Shown here piece after piece: positions 51,717 to 62,051 of a stretch of 64,000 nt of DNA. Source of the DNA: CAIXLI01 sp964587125 (lineage in GTDB: Bacteria; Pseudomonadota; Alphaproteobacteria; UBA9219); assembly GCA_964587125.1 (NCBI GenBank), contig CAZPKC010000003.1, forward strand, positions 62,001 through 126,000, given 5' to 3'. The notes under the pieces were generated by a model, which saw only the letters and a list, made by a program, of their open reading frames with translations, was not told the origin of the DNA and did no database searches. Both the position numbers and the translations under genes were made by a program. Numbering within the stretch: the stretch's first letter is position 1; each line of letters begins with the position of its first letter.

Positions 51717-53435
51717 ATGATCGGCAACTCGTTGGCGCAGTTTACCGTTTTTGCCCTCGTGACGCTGTCACTTGCCGTTCCTTGCGCTTTGTATCTGGCG
51801 CGTTTGTTTAACGAGGGACGGACGGAATCCGGTATTGTCCTTGCCCCTATCGAGCGCCTGATCGGAAACATCATCGGGTCGCAAGCCTCCCAACAGCAAA
51901 ATTGGAGAGGTTATTTGTTTTCCGTCTTGTTTTTCAACGCGCTTGGCGGCTTGTTTTTGTATGCGATTTTACGGCTGCAAGGCCATTTGCCGTGGAATCC
52001 GCAGCACTTCGGCGGATTGCAGCCCGACTTGGCTTTCAATGTCGCCGTTTCGTTTATGACCAATACCAACTGGCAATCCTACGGCGGCGAAACGACGCTA
52101 AGCTATTTCAGCCAAATGGCCGGATTGACGGTGCAGAATTATCTTTCTGCGGCAACGGGCCTCGCGATCTCCTTTGCCGTCGTGCGCGGATTTGTCCGGA
52201 AAGAAAATCCGAATCTCGGAAATTTTTACGTCGATGTCGCGCGCGTGACTCTTTACGTGTTGCTGCCCTTGGCTTTGATTTTTGCCATATTCCTTATCTG
52301 GCAGGGCGTGCCTCAGAATCTGATGTCCTCGGTTCAGGCGACGACTTTGGAGGGCGCTCAACAAACCATCGCGCAAGGGCCCGTCGCCAGCCAGATCGCG
52401 ATCAAGATGCTCGGGTCGAATGGAGGAGGATTTTTTAACGCCAACGCCACGCATCCCTATGAAAACCCGACGCCGCTTAGCGACTTCATGCAAATGGTTT
52501 CCATTCTTTTGCTTCCCATTGCGCTTGTTCTCGCTTTCGGACGGATGGTGGGAGACAAACGGCAAAGCTGGTCTCTTTTCGCCAGCATGACGATTTTGTT
52601 CCTGATCATGCTGGCGCTGTGCCTGCATTTTGAGGCAACGGCGCACCCTGCGTTAGCGGCGTTGAACGTCGATCAACATATCAGCAGCATTAATCCCGGC
52701 GGAAATATGGAAGGGAAGGAAACCCGTTTCGGCATTTTCGATTCCGTCTTATGGACGGTTTCGACGACGGCGACGTCGAACGGTTCGGTCAATTCGATGA
52801 TCGACAGTTATATGCCTTTGGGCGGACTGATAGCCCTCTTCAACCTGTTAATCGGCGAGGTGATTTATGGCGGGGTCGGTTGCGGGCTTTACGGCATTTT
52901 GATTTATGTGCTGATTACGGTCTTTATCGCGGGGCTTATGGTCGGGCGCACGCCGGAATATCTCGGGAAAAAGATCGAAGCGCATGAAATGAAGCTCGCC
53001 ATTATTGCGATGTTTCTTTATCCGCTTTGCGTGCTTGGTTTCGGCGTCATCAGTTTGCTGACTCCCGCCGGAGCGAAATCGATCACGGCTTTGGGCCCTC
53101 ACGGATTGACGCAAACGATCTATGCCTATGCGTCTGCCGCCGCCAATAACGGCTCGGCTTTCGGGGGCTTTAACGCCGATACCCTGTTTCAAAATATCGG
53201 GCTTGGCATCGTTATGCTGATCGGTCGGTTTGGCGTCATTATTCCTGTTTTGGCCATCGCGGGCTCTTTGGCGGCCAAGAAAACGGTTCCCGCTTCCAGC
53301 GGCACTTTCCCCACGCACGGAGGAATGTTCGTCGTTCTTTTGATAGGCGTTATTGTTCTGTTCGGCGGGTTGACTTATTTTCCCGCGCTGGCGCTCGGCC
53401 CCGTGGCTGAACATCTCTCTCTTTTCGCGCATTAG
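51717..53435 (+). CDS. kdpA: Potassium-transporting ATPase subunit KdpA
   Basis: A 572-residue channel-like subunit that binds and moves K+. Ten or so helices and four filter-type loops are visible: TNTNWQSYGGETTLSYF, LGSNGGGFFNANATHPYENP, STTATSNGSVNSM and AANNGSAFGGF. All expected Gly residues are in place. It follows kdpF and precedes kdpB by nine bases. Confidence 0.95.
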   Translation: MIGNSLAQFTVFALVTLSLAVPCALYLARLFNEGRTESGIVLAPIERLIGNIIGSQASQQQNWRGYLFSVLFFNALGGLFLYAILRLQGHLPWNPQHFGGLQPDLAFNVAVSFMTNTNWQSYGGETTLSYFSQMAGLTVQNYLSAATGLAISFAVVRGFVRKENPNLGNFYVDVARVTLYVLLPLALIFAIFLIWQGVPQNLMSSVQATTLEGAQQTIAQGPVASQIAIKMLGSNGGGFFNANATHPYENPTPLSDFMQMVSILLLPIALVLAFGRMVGDKRQSWSLFASMTILFLIMLALCLHFEATAHPALAALNVDQHISSINPGGNMEGKETRFGIFDSVLWTVSTTATSNGSVNSMIDSYMPLGGLIALFNLLIGEVIYGGVGCGLYGILIYVLITVFIAGLMVGRTPEYLGKKIEAHEMKLAIIAMFLYPLCVLGFGVISLLTPAGAKSITALGPHGLTQTIYAYASAAANNGSAFGGFNADTLFQNIGLGIVMLIGRFGVIIPVLAIAGSLAAKKTVPASSGTFPTHGGMFVVLLIGVIVLFGGLTYFPALALGPVAEHLSLFAH

Positions 53436-53444
53436 GCTTGCATC

Positions 53445-55478
53445 ATGTCTAAAAAACCTAAACGCTCATCCCTCTTCGACCCCTCTCTTTTGCGCACTGC
53501 TATCGAAGGGGCTTTCTTCAAGCTTAAGCCGACGGCGCTGGCGCGAAATCCCATCATGTTTACGGTCGGCGTTGCCAGCCTGTTTTCCACTTTGCTGACC
53601 TTGCGCGACGCTATAGCGGGAGAACCTTTCATCGTCAGTTTGCAAATTTCCTTGTGGCTATGGTTTACCGTTTTATTCGGAAATTTCGCCGAAGCCGTCG
53701 CCGAAGGGCGCGGCAAGGCTCAGGCCGATAGTTTGCGGAAAACCAAAACGGAGACTTTGGCCAAAAAAATCGCCAACGTCGATGCGACGGTCTATAAGAC
53801 CGTTCATGCTTCTGAATTGCGGCGAGGCGACTTGATCGTGGCGGAGGCAGGCGATGTGATTCCCGGCGACGGCGACGTCGTCAAAGGCATCGCGACCGTC
53901 GATGAATCCTCGATTACGGGGGAATCCGCGCCTGTGATAAGGGAATCAGGCGGCGATCGTTCCGCCGTGACGGGCGGCACGCGCATCATTTCCGACCGCA
54001 TCGTCGTGGAAATCGGCGCCAACCCGGGCGAATCCTTTCTGGACCGCATGATCGGCCTCGTCGAAGGAGCCAAGCGACAGAAGACGCCCAATGAAATCGC
54101 ATTGACCATTCTTTTGATAGGGCTGACGCTGATTTTCCTGATCGTCTGCGTGACGCTTCAAGGCTTCGCCGCGTATAGCGGAACGCTCATTCCCGCCATT
54201 TATCTGATCGCATTGCTGATTACGCTGATCCCGACGACGATCGGCGGTCTTTTGTCGGCGATCGGGATTGCGGGAATGGACCGCTTGGTCATGTTCAACG
54301 TCATCGCAAAATCGGGCCGCGCCGTCGAAGCCGCCGGGGATATCGATACCCTGCTGCTCGATAAAACGGGCACGATTACAATGGGCAATCGCATGGCCAG
54401 CGATTTTATTCCAACGTCCGGCGCAAGTAAAATCGAACTGGCCGAAGCTGCCTTTCTTTCGTCGTTGGCGGACGATACGCCGGAAGGAAAATCCATCGTT
54501 CGTCTGGCCGAAGATAAATATGGCATGAATGCGGAGAAACAGCTCCCGAACATGCGCTTTGTTCCGTTCAGCGCTCATACGCGCATGAGCGGCATCGATA
54601 CCGACTCTGTTTCCATACGAAAAGGAGCGCCGGATTCCATTCTGGCGCTTTGCGAAAAAAGCAGAAGTTCCGAAATCATAGACGCCGTCGAACGCGTCGC
54701 CAAAACGGGCGGGACGCCCCTGCTCGTCGCCAAGGATAAAAGAATTCTCGGCGTCATACATCTGAAAGACATCATTAAGCCCGGCATCCATGAACGCTTT
54801 ATGACCTTGCGCCGCATGGGAATCCGCACGGTTATGATTACGGGCGACAATCCGATTACGTCCGCGGCGATCGCGGCGGAAGCGGGCGTCGATGATTTTC
54901 TGGCGGAAGCTTCTCCCGAAAAAAAACTCGAACTTATTAGAAACGAGCAAGCATCGGGGAAGCTTGTCGCCATGTGCGGCGACGGGTCGAACGATGCCCC
55001 CGCCCTTGCGCAAGCCGATGTCGGCGTGGCGATGAATACCGGCACGATGGCCGCGCGCGAAGCGGGCAATATGATCGATCTGGACAGCGACCCGACGAAA
55101 TTGATCGAGATCGTGATGATCGGCAAGCAACTTTTGATGAGCCGCGGCGCTTTGACGACGTTTTCGATCGCCAACGATGTCGCCAAATATTTCGCGATTA
55201 TTCCGGCTTTGTTCATCAGCATTTTTCCCGGCATGAGATGTCTGAACATCATGCGGCTTGGAAGCCCGGAAAGCGCGATTTTGTCGGCGATTATTTTCAA
55301 CGCGTTGATTTTAATCGCGCTTGTGCCTTTGGCTTTGCGCGGCGTGAAATTTTCTCCGGCTCCCGCCAGCGTCGTTTTGCGGCGGAATTTACTGATTTAC
55401 GGCGCAGGAGGAATTGTCGTACCGTTTGCGGGGATTAAGGCTATTGACGTCATCGTCAGCGCGTTCATGGGTGTCTAA
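53445..55478 (+). CDS. kdpB: Potassium-transporting ATPase ATP-binding subunit KdpB
   Basis: A 677-residue P-type ATPase. The phosphorylation motif is LLLDKTGTITMGNR, the TGES loop SSITGESAPV, and the hinge MCGDGSNDAPALAQADVGV. NPIMFTVGVASLFSTLL marks the first helix. It powers K+ movement through KdpA. kdpC starts two bases after its stop. Confidence 0.96.
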   Translation: MSKKPKRSSLFDPSLLRTAIEGAFFKLKPTALARNPIMFTVGVASLFSTLLTLRDAIAGEPFIVSLQISLWLWFTVLFGNFAEAVAEGRGKAQADSLRKTKTETLAKKIANVDATVYKTVHASELRRGDLIVAEAGDVIPGDGDVVKGIATVDESSITGESAPVIRESGGDRSAVTGGTRIISDRIVVEIGANPGESFLDRMIGLVEGAKRQKTPNEIALTILLIGLTLIFLIVCVTLQGFAAYSGTLIPAIYLIALLITLIPTTIGGLLSAIGIAGMDRLVMFNVIAKSGRAVEAAGDIDTLLLDKTGTITMGNRMASDFIPTSGASKIELAEAAFLSSLADDTPEGKSIVRLAEDKYGMNAEKQLPNMRFVPFSAHTRMSGIDTDSVSIRKGAPDSILALCEKSRSSEIIDAVERVAKTGGTPLLVAKDKRILGVIHLKDIIKPGIHERFMTLRRMGIRTVMITGDNPITSAAIAAEAGVDDFLAEASPEKKLELIRNEQASGKLVAMCGDGSNDAPALAQADVGVAMNTGTMAAREAGNMIDLDSDPTKLIEIVMIGKQLLMSRGALTTFSIANDVAKYFAIIPALFISIFPGMRCLNIMRLGSPESAILSAIIFNALILIALVPLALRGVKFSPAPASVVLRRNLLIYGAGGIVVPFAGIKAIDVIVSAFMGV

Positions 55479-55479
55479 C

Positions 55480-56073
55480 ATGTTTCGGGAACTTCGTTCC
55501 AGCCTCGGCCTTCTTATTTTCTTCGCGCTTTTATGCGGCGTTGGATACCCGTTATTCATGACCGGCATGGGGCAAATTTTATTTCCCCATCAGGCCAACG
55601 GGAGCCTTGTCAAATCAAGCGACGCCATCATCGGTTCGGAATTGATCGGGCAGAATTTCACGTCGGATAAATACTTCCATCCGCGGCCTTCCGCCGCAGG
55701 CAACGGTTATGACGCGGGAAATTCATCGGGAAGCAATCTGGCTCCCTCCTCGGCGGATTTGATTCAGACGATCACCTCGCGCGTTGCGGATTTGCGGAAA
55801 GCGGGCGATACCCGTCCTATTCCCGTCGATCTCGTGACGGCATCGGGTAGCGGGCTCGATCCCGATATTTCCGTCGCATCGGCGGAGTTTCAGGCCGCGC
55901 GCGTCGCCGAGGCGAGGCGTTTGCCTTTGCCGCAGGTTGAAAAGCTGATATCTTCATTCACGACCTCTCGCGCTTTCGGCATCTTCGGCGAAAGCCGAGT
56001 CAATGTGCTCGCGATCAATCAAGCGCTTGATAAATTGGGTTCTGTCCCCGATACGCCTCACGCATCCCCATGA
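55480..56073 (+). CDS. kdpC: Potassium-transporting ATPase subunit KdpC
   Basis: A 197-residue subunit with one N-terminal helix (LGLLIFFALLCGVGYPLFMTG) and a periplasmic domain carrying YFHPRPSAAGNGYDAGNSSG and TASGSGLDPDISVASAEFQ, the usual KdpC motifs. It stabilises ATP binding by KdpB. The ATG at 55480 comes right after the kdpB stop; it overlaps kdpD by four bases. Confidence 0.94.
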   Translation: MFRELRSSLGLLIFFALLCGVGYPLFMTGMGQILFPHQANGSLVKSSDAIIGSELIGQNFTSDKYFHPRPSAAGNGYDAGNSSGSNLAPSSADLIQTITSRVADLRKAGDTRPIPVDLVTASGSGLDPDISVASAEFQAARVAEARRLPLPQVEKLISSFTTSRAFGIFGESRVNVLAINQALDKLGSVPDTPHASP

Positions 56074-58763
56074 CCGACGAAGAAAAACGCCCCTCTCCCG
56101 AAGCGTTGCTCAAAGAAGCCAAGAGCGAACGCATCGGTAAGCTGAAAATTTTTTTGGGAGCTGCTCCGGGCGTTGGCAAGACCTATGCGATGCTTAACGC
56201 GGCAAAGTCTCGCCTGAGCGAAGGCATCGACATCGTTATCGGCGTTGTCGAAACGCATCAGCGCAGCGAAACGCAGGCTTTGGCCGAAGGATTTAAAACC
56301 GTGCCGCGGCAGAAACTCGATTACCGCGGTTTGACTTTCGAGGAGATGGACCTCGACGCTATTCTTAAACTCAAGCCGAAGCTCGTATTAATCGATGAAT
56401 TGGCCCACACCAACATTCCGGGCGCAAGGCATCCCAAACGCTATCAGGACGTGCAGGAAATTCTTGAGGCCGGAATCGACGTCTATTCGACATTGAACGT
56501 CCAACACATCGAAAGCCTGAACGACATCGTGACCCGCATCACCGGCGTGAAAGTGCGCGAAACGATTCCCGATAGCATTGTGCAGCTGGCCAACGCCATA
56601 GAATTGATCGACCTGCCCCCCGACGAGCTGTTGCAGCGGTTAAAAGAGGGCAAGGTTTATATTCCCGAACAGGCGCGTCTGGCCGTTCATCGCTTTTTTA
56701 CGCCGGGGAATCTGACCGCCCTGCGCGAACTGGCTTTGCGGCAGGCTGCCGAACGCGTCGACGACCAGATGACGAATTTGATGCGCCGCCACGCTATTTC
56801 AGGGCCGTGGCCGACCAGCAACCGCGTGATGGTTTGCATTTCGGACGACAGTCAGGCCGCCCTTCTGGTGCGCGCGGCGCGACGCAGCGCCGAAAGGCGG
56901 CAAGCGTCATGGCTTGTTCTTTATATCGAAACAAGCCTTCACAGCCGGTTATCGGAAAAGGCGCGCAACGATATTTCCCAGGCCATGGCGCTCGGGGAAA
57001 GCATGGGCGCTGAGACGATGACCGTGACGAGCGAAGACGTCGCCGCCGAAATTTTGCGCATCGCCCGCGAACGCAACGTCAACACGATCGTTATCGGAAA
57101 ATCCCGACGTTCGATTTGGTCGCGTCTTACGCGGCCTTCGGTTTCGGCCGCAGTCATTAAAAACGGCCAAGGATTCGATATTCTTCTCGTCAACGATATG
57201 GAAGCCTTGGCGCGAAGCGGCGACTTACAGAAATTTTCCAGCGCCTCCGAAGCTCGGCTTTGGAAATTCAGTTGGCCCGCCATCGGAAAAACGACGTTTG
57301 TTGTCGGGCTTGCCTGCCTCGTGGCGTCGCTGATGAGCTCTTTCATCGCACCGGCGTTGCTGCCTTTCTTTTTTATTGTCGCCGTTCTTTTGGTCGCTTT
57401 GGATGTCGATCTTATCGCGTCTCTTCTCGCGACTTTCCTGTCGGGCGTTGCTTTGGACTTTTTGATGACGGCGCCGGGATATTCCCTTGTTCCCCAGCGC
57501 GAAGAAGACGTTCTTTCGCTGTTTTTCTTTCTTGCAATCGGCGTGGCGACGAGCTTCCTCGCCGACCGCATACACCTTCAGATCAATATCACGCGCCGCC
57601 ATGCGGAACGCACGCAATCCCTGTACGATTTCACGAAAAGCATCGCGGCGGCCGCGACGATTGACGATGTCGCTCAGGCGACCGTACGGCGCGTCGCGAT
57701 AACCTTGGGCGCCGATGTCGCCGTTTTGTTGCCTCACAACGAAAAGTTGGACATCGTGGCGGCCGTTCCAGCCGACCTTAAGCTCGATACGGCTTCGAGC
57801 GCGGCGATGGATTGGGTTTTGCGGCATCGCAAACCGGCGGGATTCCGCTCGGACACGTTGCCGGGAACCCCTTTTTACGGATTGCCCTTGCAATCCGGAG
57901 CTTCCATGCTTGGAGTCATCGCCGTAAGGGTTAAAGACGGGAGCGCGTTGACCTCCGTTCAAAACAATTTTCTTTTGAGCCTTACCTATCAGGCGGCATC
58001 GGCTATTGAACGCGCCAAATTGGTGACGGACGTCGCGCAGGCGCGGCTGCAGACGGAAATGGAAAAACTCCGCACGAGCCTTCTTTCCTCGGTCAGCCGC
58101 GATTTGCGTTCGCCTTTGGACAGCATCATTCTCACCTCTAGAAATTTAAGCAACGATTGGGACGAAATCCCTTCCGATAAGCGCTTTTCCCTCGTCTCCC
58201 ATATTGAGGAGGAATCGGATCGTCTCGACCGCTTTATCGAGAATTTTCTGGATATGACCGAACTTGTAACCGGAAACATGCGTTACAACCGAACTCTTAT
58301 GGATGTGCATGACGTTATCGAGATGGCAATGGCGCGCCTTATTCGTCGCCTTAAAGAACGCGAGATCGTTTTCGATTGCCCGGAAGATCTGCCTCTTATC
58401 GAGGCCGATGCGAACACTTTGCGCCGCGTTTTCGTTAATGTGATTGAAAACGCCTGTTTATATTCCCTGCCCGATCAGCCGATCAAGATTGTCGCGCGGC
58501 ATGAAGGGGATTCTATTAAAGTTGTCATCAGCGATCGAGGAGTCGGCATTCCGGAAAGCGAACGCATGCGCGTGTTCGACATGTTTTACAGGATTAAGAA
58601 GGACAGCGCGGCGATAGGGCCTATCGCGGGCGCAGGTCTTGGTCTTTCGATTTGCCGCGGCTTTGTCGAGGCGCACCAAGGCCACATCAGCGCGCAATCT
58701 GGCGAGAATGGCGAGGGAACCAGCATTATTATCACCCTGCCGATCCGATCCGTGACGGCGTAA
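56070..58763 (+). CDS. kdpD: KdpD-type sensor kinase with a replaced phosphoacceptor histidine
   Basis: An 897-residue KdpD homologue (E. coli 894). The N-terminal KdpD domain has Walker A GAAPGVGKTYAMLNAAK and LVLIDELAHTNIPG; a Usp-like domain spans about 250-370; four helices span about 400-500; a GAF-like region follows. The H-box reads SSVSRDLRSPLDSI: Arg677 (CGC, 58098-58100) is where SHDLRTPL has the phosphoacceptor His. The ATPase boxes (VIENACLYS, SDRGVGIPES, GAGLGLSICRG) look intact. It overlaps kdpC by four bases, and no kdpE follows. It may act without autophosphorylation. Confidence 0.88.
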   Translation: MTDEEKRPSPEALLKEAKSERIGKLKIFLGAAPGVGKTYAMLNAAKSRLSEGIDIVIGVVETHQRSETQALAEGFKTVPRQKLDYRGLTFEEMDLDAILKLKPKLVLIDELAHTNIPGARHPKRYQDVQEILEAGIDVYSTLNVQHIESLNDIVTRITGVKVRETIPDSIVQLANAIELIDLPPDELLQRLKEGKVYIPEQARLAVHRFFTPGNLTALRELALRQAAERVDDQMTNLMRRHAISGPWPTSNRVMVCISDDSQAALLVRAARRSAERRQASWLVLYIETSLHSRLSEKARNDISQAMALGESMGAETMTVTSEDVAAEILRIARERNVNTIVIGKSRRSIWSRLTRPSVSAAVIKNGQGFDILLVNDMEALARSGDLQKFSSASEARLWKFSWPAIGKTTFVVGLACLVASLMSSFIAPALLPFFFIVAVLLVALDVDLIASLLATFLSGVALDFLMTAPGYSLVPQREEDVLSLFFFLAIGVATSFLADRIHLQINITRRHAERTQSLYDFTKSIAAAATIDDVAQATVRRVAITLGADVAVLLPHNEKLDIVAAVPADLKLDTASSAAMDWVLRHRKPAGFRSDTLPGTPFYGLPLQSGASMLGVIAVRVKDGSALTSVQNNFLLSLTYQAASAIERAKLVTDVAQARLQTEMEKLRTSLLSSVSRDLRSPLDSIILTSRNLSNDWDEIPSDKRFSLVSHIEEESDRLDRFIENFLDMTELVTGNMRYNRTLMDVHDVIEMAMARLIRRLKEREIVFDCPEDLPLIEADANTLRRVFVNVIENACLYSLPDQPIKIVARHEGDSIKVVISDRGVGIPESERMRVFDMFYRIKKDSAAIGPIAGAGLGLSICRGFVEAHQGHISAQSGENGEGTSIIITLPIRSVTA

Positions 58764-58879
58764 GGCAGATTGGTGCTGCATTTTCCGGATACTTCTATTC
58801 TTACTTCACTTTCCGGATAAAATGCGGATAAAGTCGGTCTTTAGCCTAAACTTCAACCCCTGACCCGTCTTCCTTATTT

Positions 58880-59656
58880 ATGCACAGCCAACATCACCAC
58901 GTTATCGCGAACATTCTGCACCTGCTGGCCGGTGGCGGATTGGGTTTGGTTTCGGCCAGTCTCGCCTTGTCTTTCGGTTCGCGTTCCGCCGACCGGATGC
59001 CCGGCGAAAGCCGCAAGCCGCAATGCATCTATTGCGCGCGGCCATCCACCTGGCAGGAAGCTTCTCCCCTCGTCGGTTGGCTTTTGAGGCCGGATACGCT
59101 GTCTTTCCCTTGCCCGTGCGGCCTTCGAACCGGCATGTGGCAACAACCGGCTTGCGAGATTGCCGGATTTATTCTCGGCCTTATTGCCATGTATTTTCAG
59201 GATTGGTCTTGGGCCGCCTTGCCTTTATGCATCGGCGTCGGACTTTTGCCCGCGATTGCGCTCGTCGATTTCTATTATGGCATCATTCCCGACGGGCTTA
59301 ACCTTCTTCTGGGCATATGCGGCTTTTTATTCGTGTTGGCGCGCGGCGAAGATGTTTTTTTAGGAATGATCGTCGCGTCCGTTTTACTTTGCCTCGGTTT
59401 ATTTTTCGCGCTTGTGTACAGCAGGTTGCGCGGAAAAGAAATGCTTGGGCTGGGCGACGTTAAATTTTTTGCCGCATCCGGGTTCTGGCTGCATCCGCAC
59501 ACGGCGCCGACGTTTTTGGCTTTAAGCGGTTTATTCGGCCTTTTGTTCACGTTGATCTGGCGGCGCGTCAGCAACGAAAAAGAATTTCCATTTGCCCCCG
59601 CCCTTTGCCTGTCCTTGTTCTTATGCGTTATCTATCGTCTCGTGTGGATTCCATGA
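58880..59656 (+). CDS. Prepilin peptidase, type IV (A24 family)
   Basis: A 258-residue membrane aspartic peptidase that cuts and often methylates type IV prepilin or pseudopilin leaders. Its cytoplasmic loop has the zinc-type CIYC and CPCG cysteines. The two active Asp residues are in ALVDFYYGIIPD and LGLGDVKFFAASG, the GxGD motif. About seven helices are visible. No pilus or secretion gene is adjacent. It overlaps murJ by four bases. Confidence 0.85.
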   Translation: MHSQHHHVIANILHLLAGGGLGLVSASLALSFGSRSADRMPGESRKPQCIYCARPSTWQEASPLVGWLLRPDTLSFPCPCGLRTGMWQQPACEIAGFILGLIAMYFQDWSWAALPLCIGVGLLPAIALVDFYYGIIPDGLNLLLGICGFLFVLARGEDVFLGMIVASVLLCLGLFFALVYSRLRGKEMLGLGDVKFFAASGFWLHPHTAPTFLALSGLFGLLFTLIWRRVSNEKEFPFAPALCLSLFLCVIYRLVWIP

Positions 59657-61200
59657 ATTTCGCAAAGGCTCTTTTCACGGTTAGCGGATTGACTGTTATA
59701 AGCCGCGTGGGCGGATTTATCCGCGACTCTCTGACGGCCATTTTCTTGGGCGCGGGGCCCGTCGCCGACGCTTTCTTTGTCGCGCAGCGGCTGCCTAATT
59801 TATTCCGGAGCCTTTTTGCCGAGGGCGCTTTTTCGGCGGCTTTTGTGCCCCTTTATACGACCGAACAGGAACGCCACGGCGAGGAAGCCGCGCAACACTT
59901 CGCCGGGCAGGCGCTGATGCTTCTGCTCGCGGCTTTGATTCCGTTCTCCGTTCTCGTGATGATGTTCATGCCGCAGGTGATGCTCATCCTTGCGCCCGGA
60001 TTCGAACGCGATACGGAAAAATACAACCTCGCGGTCAATTTCAGCACGATCACTTTTCCCTATCTCGCGCTAATTTCCATCACCGCCCTGCAAACGGGCG
60101 TTTTAAACGCGCGGGGAAGGTTCGGCCCCGGTGCTGCGGCGCCTATCGCCTTTAACATTGTCTTGATCGTTGGCTTGTTCGCGGCGAAATTTTTCGGCTG
60201 GCATGTAGGCTATACGCTCGCGTGGTCGGTGACGATTTCGGGCGTCGTACAATGCGCGTGGCTTGCGATAAGTTGTTACCGCGCGCGCGCGTCGATACCT
60301 TTGCTTCGCCCGCAGTTGGGCGAGGCAAGCCATAAATTGTTCCGCCGCATAGGGCCCGGGGCTATCGGCGCTGGCGCGGCGCAGATTAATTTGTTGATTT
60401 CGACCATTCTTGCCTCGACGTTGCCGACGGGCGCGGTGTCTTATTTGTTTTATGCGGACAGGTTAAATCAGCTACCCTTGGGCATCGTCGGGATTGCGGT
60501 TGCGACGACGTTGTTGCCCCTGCTCTCAAGGCATATCGAAGCCGGAGCCGAGGATAAAGTCCGGCATTACAACAGCCGCGCGATCGAGTTTTGCCTTTTG
60601 CTCGGGTTGCCCGCGACGATCGGGCTTATTATCCTCGCGCAGCCGATTATCCAGACGTTGTTCCAACACGGCAGGTTTACGCACGAAGACACTCTTGCGA
60701 CTTGTCAGGCTTTGCAGGCTTATGCGTTGGGCATTCCGGGATTTTTGTTGGTCAAGGTTTTCGCGGCGGGATTTTTCGCGCGGCACGATACCAAAACGCC
60801 CGTCAAAATCGCGGTTATCGGGATGATCGTTAATGTTTTTTGTTCTGTTTTACTTTTGGGATTGTTGCAGCATATGGGGATTGCGCTGGCAAATAGCATC
60901 GCCGTGAGCGTCAACGCCGCGCTGCTCTACCGCCAGTTACGCCGCAAAAATGCGCCGATAGGCGACGGGAAATTGCCCGGAAGGATAAAAAAAATATCCC
61001 TGAGCGCGGCGGTTATGGCTTTGGCGACGTATCTTTTGACGGCGTTTGGATGGAATGCGATTGCGTTTTCCGGCATTGTGCAGGAAATTTTTTGTTTGGG
61101 CGCATTGATCGCGGCCTCCGGCGCGGCTTATGCCGCCGCGCTGCACATGACGGGGGCGATGAGATTGGAGGATGTGAAAGAGGTTTTGGGAAGAGGATGA
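59653..61200 (+). CDS. murJ: Lipid II flippase MurJ
   Basis: A 515-residue membrane protein of the MOP/MviN family with about 14 helices, moving lipid II to the periplasm for wall synthesis. TVISRVGGFIRDSLTAIFLG, GPVADAFFVAQRLPNLFRSL and AEGAFSAAFVPLY at the start are the MurJ signature; ALGIPGFLLVKVFAAGFFAR and NAALLYRQLRR are in the C-terminal half. The ATG at 59653 is coupled to the prepilin peptidase stop. Confidence 0.93.
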   Translation: MNFAKALFTVSGLTVISRVGGFIRDSLTAIFLGAGPVADAFFVAQRLPNLFRSLFAEGAFSAAFVPLYTTEQERHGEEAAQHFAGQALMLLLAALIPFSVLVMMFMPQVMLILAPGFERDTEKYNLAVNFSTITFPYLALISITALQTGVLNARGRFGPGAAAPIAFNIVLIVGLFAAKFFGWHVGYTLAWSVTISGVVQCAWLAISCYRARASIPLLRPQLGEASHKLFRRIGPGAIGAGAAQINLLISTILASTLPTGAVSYLFYADRLNQLPLGIVGIAVATTLLPLLSRHIEAGAEDKVRHYNSRAIEFCLLLGLPATIGLIILAQPIIQTLFQHGRFTHEDTLATCQALQAYALGIPGFLLVKVFAAGFFARHDTKTPVKIAVIGMIVNVFCSVLLLGLLQHMGIALANSIAVSVNAALLYRQLRRKNAPIGDGKLPGRIKKISLSAAVMALATYLLTAFGWNAIAFSGIVQEIFCLGALIAASGAAYAAALHMTGAMRLEDVKEVLGRG

Positions 61201-61221
61201 GCCCCTTCTTATTCGGCAAAG

Positions 61222-61860
61222 CTATTGTGGGTCCCGCATGTGCGCTAGGGCTCCTTGAAAACAGGGAGATTTATTCTCGGCTTTCATGCGATTAAATTGC
61301 CTATCAAACAATCTTTCATGTTCGGAGAATTTCGCCAGTATGACATTTAATTTAGCCTGATCGTTCATTACCTTCATAACAGCCAAGGAGAACAAAATAA
61401 CAAGCGCACCGCCTCCGATGATGATGGGAGATTTCTCCTTCACCCCGATCGCCACAAGAAGCCCCCCAAAGACAATCGCCGAAAGTTGGCTGAAGAAAAG
61501 CGGCGTTTGCATTATGCCTTTTTCCATCTGCAGGCGGTTATATTCGGAATCCAGCACGCCTTTTAGTTCGTCGTTCAACCTCTGGATTCTTTCTTGTTGG
61601 CACTTAAGAAGAAATTTATCCGTTTTTGATAATGGCCCTTCTTCCAGAAGTTTTATACATACGCTCACGTGCGCATTCATGCACGCCAAGCCCGCTTCCG
61701 ATCTAAATTCCAGAATCTTCCCGACACCAACTTTTCTTTTAAGGCCTTCCGCAATCTTTTTGGACAAAAGAGCCAAGGCTTTTTCCTGCACGATCAGATT
61801 AAAATAAATGTCGTCAGGTGAATTTGCAGCCGATTCATCGGCGGTTTTTGAAGGCATCAT
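61222..61860 (-). CDS. Hypothetical two-helix membrane protein with coiled-coil character
   Basis: A 212-residue protein starting MMPSKTADESAANSPDD. A long helical region (about 30-120) with KFLLKCQQERIQRLNDELKG looks coiled-coil-like; two membrane helices follow (FFSQLSAIVFGGLLVAIGV, IIIGGGALVILFSLAVM), then a short basic tail. No known family is recognised. It converges with murJ and is AT-richer than its neighbours. Confidence 0.6.
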   Translation of the reverse strand: MMPSKTADESAANSPDDIYFNLIVQEKALALLSKKIAEGLKRKVGVGKILEFRSEAGLACMNAHVSVCIKLLEEGPLSKTDKFLLKCQQERIQRLNDELKGVLDSEYNRLQMEKGIMQTPLFFSQLSAIVFGGLLVAIGVKEKSPIIIGGGALVILFSLAVMKVMNDQAKLNVILAKFSEHERLFDRQFNRMKAENKSPCFQGALAHMRDPQ

Positions 61861-62051
61861 TTGCCATTGTCCCTAAAATAATTCAGAAATTATAGCCGCA
61901 GATTACCCTTTGATCCCCCAAAAGCCAAGCATTGTTTTTGTTTTCTTTTATAATTCAATAAGTTGTTGTTTGTCTTTTCGGTGCGTTTATCCTATTTTGT
62001 CCTGATGCCGCTTTCGCGGAGACGACGCTCGTTTAATCAGGGAATTTTAAT

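Noticed and set aside
53946..55130. 394-codon open frame opposite kdpB
   Set aside because: Antisense to a complete KdpB; translation shows repeated Arg/His/Asp patterns typical of shadow frames.
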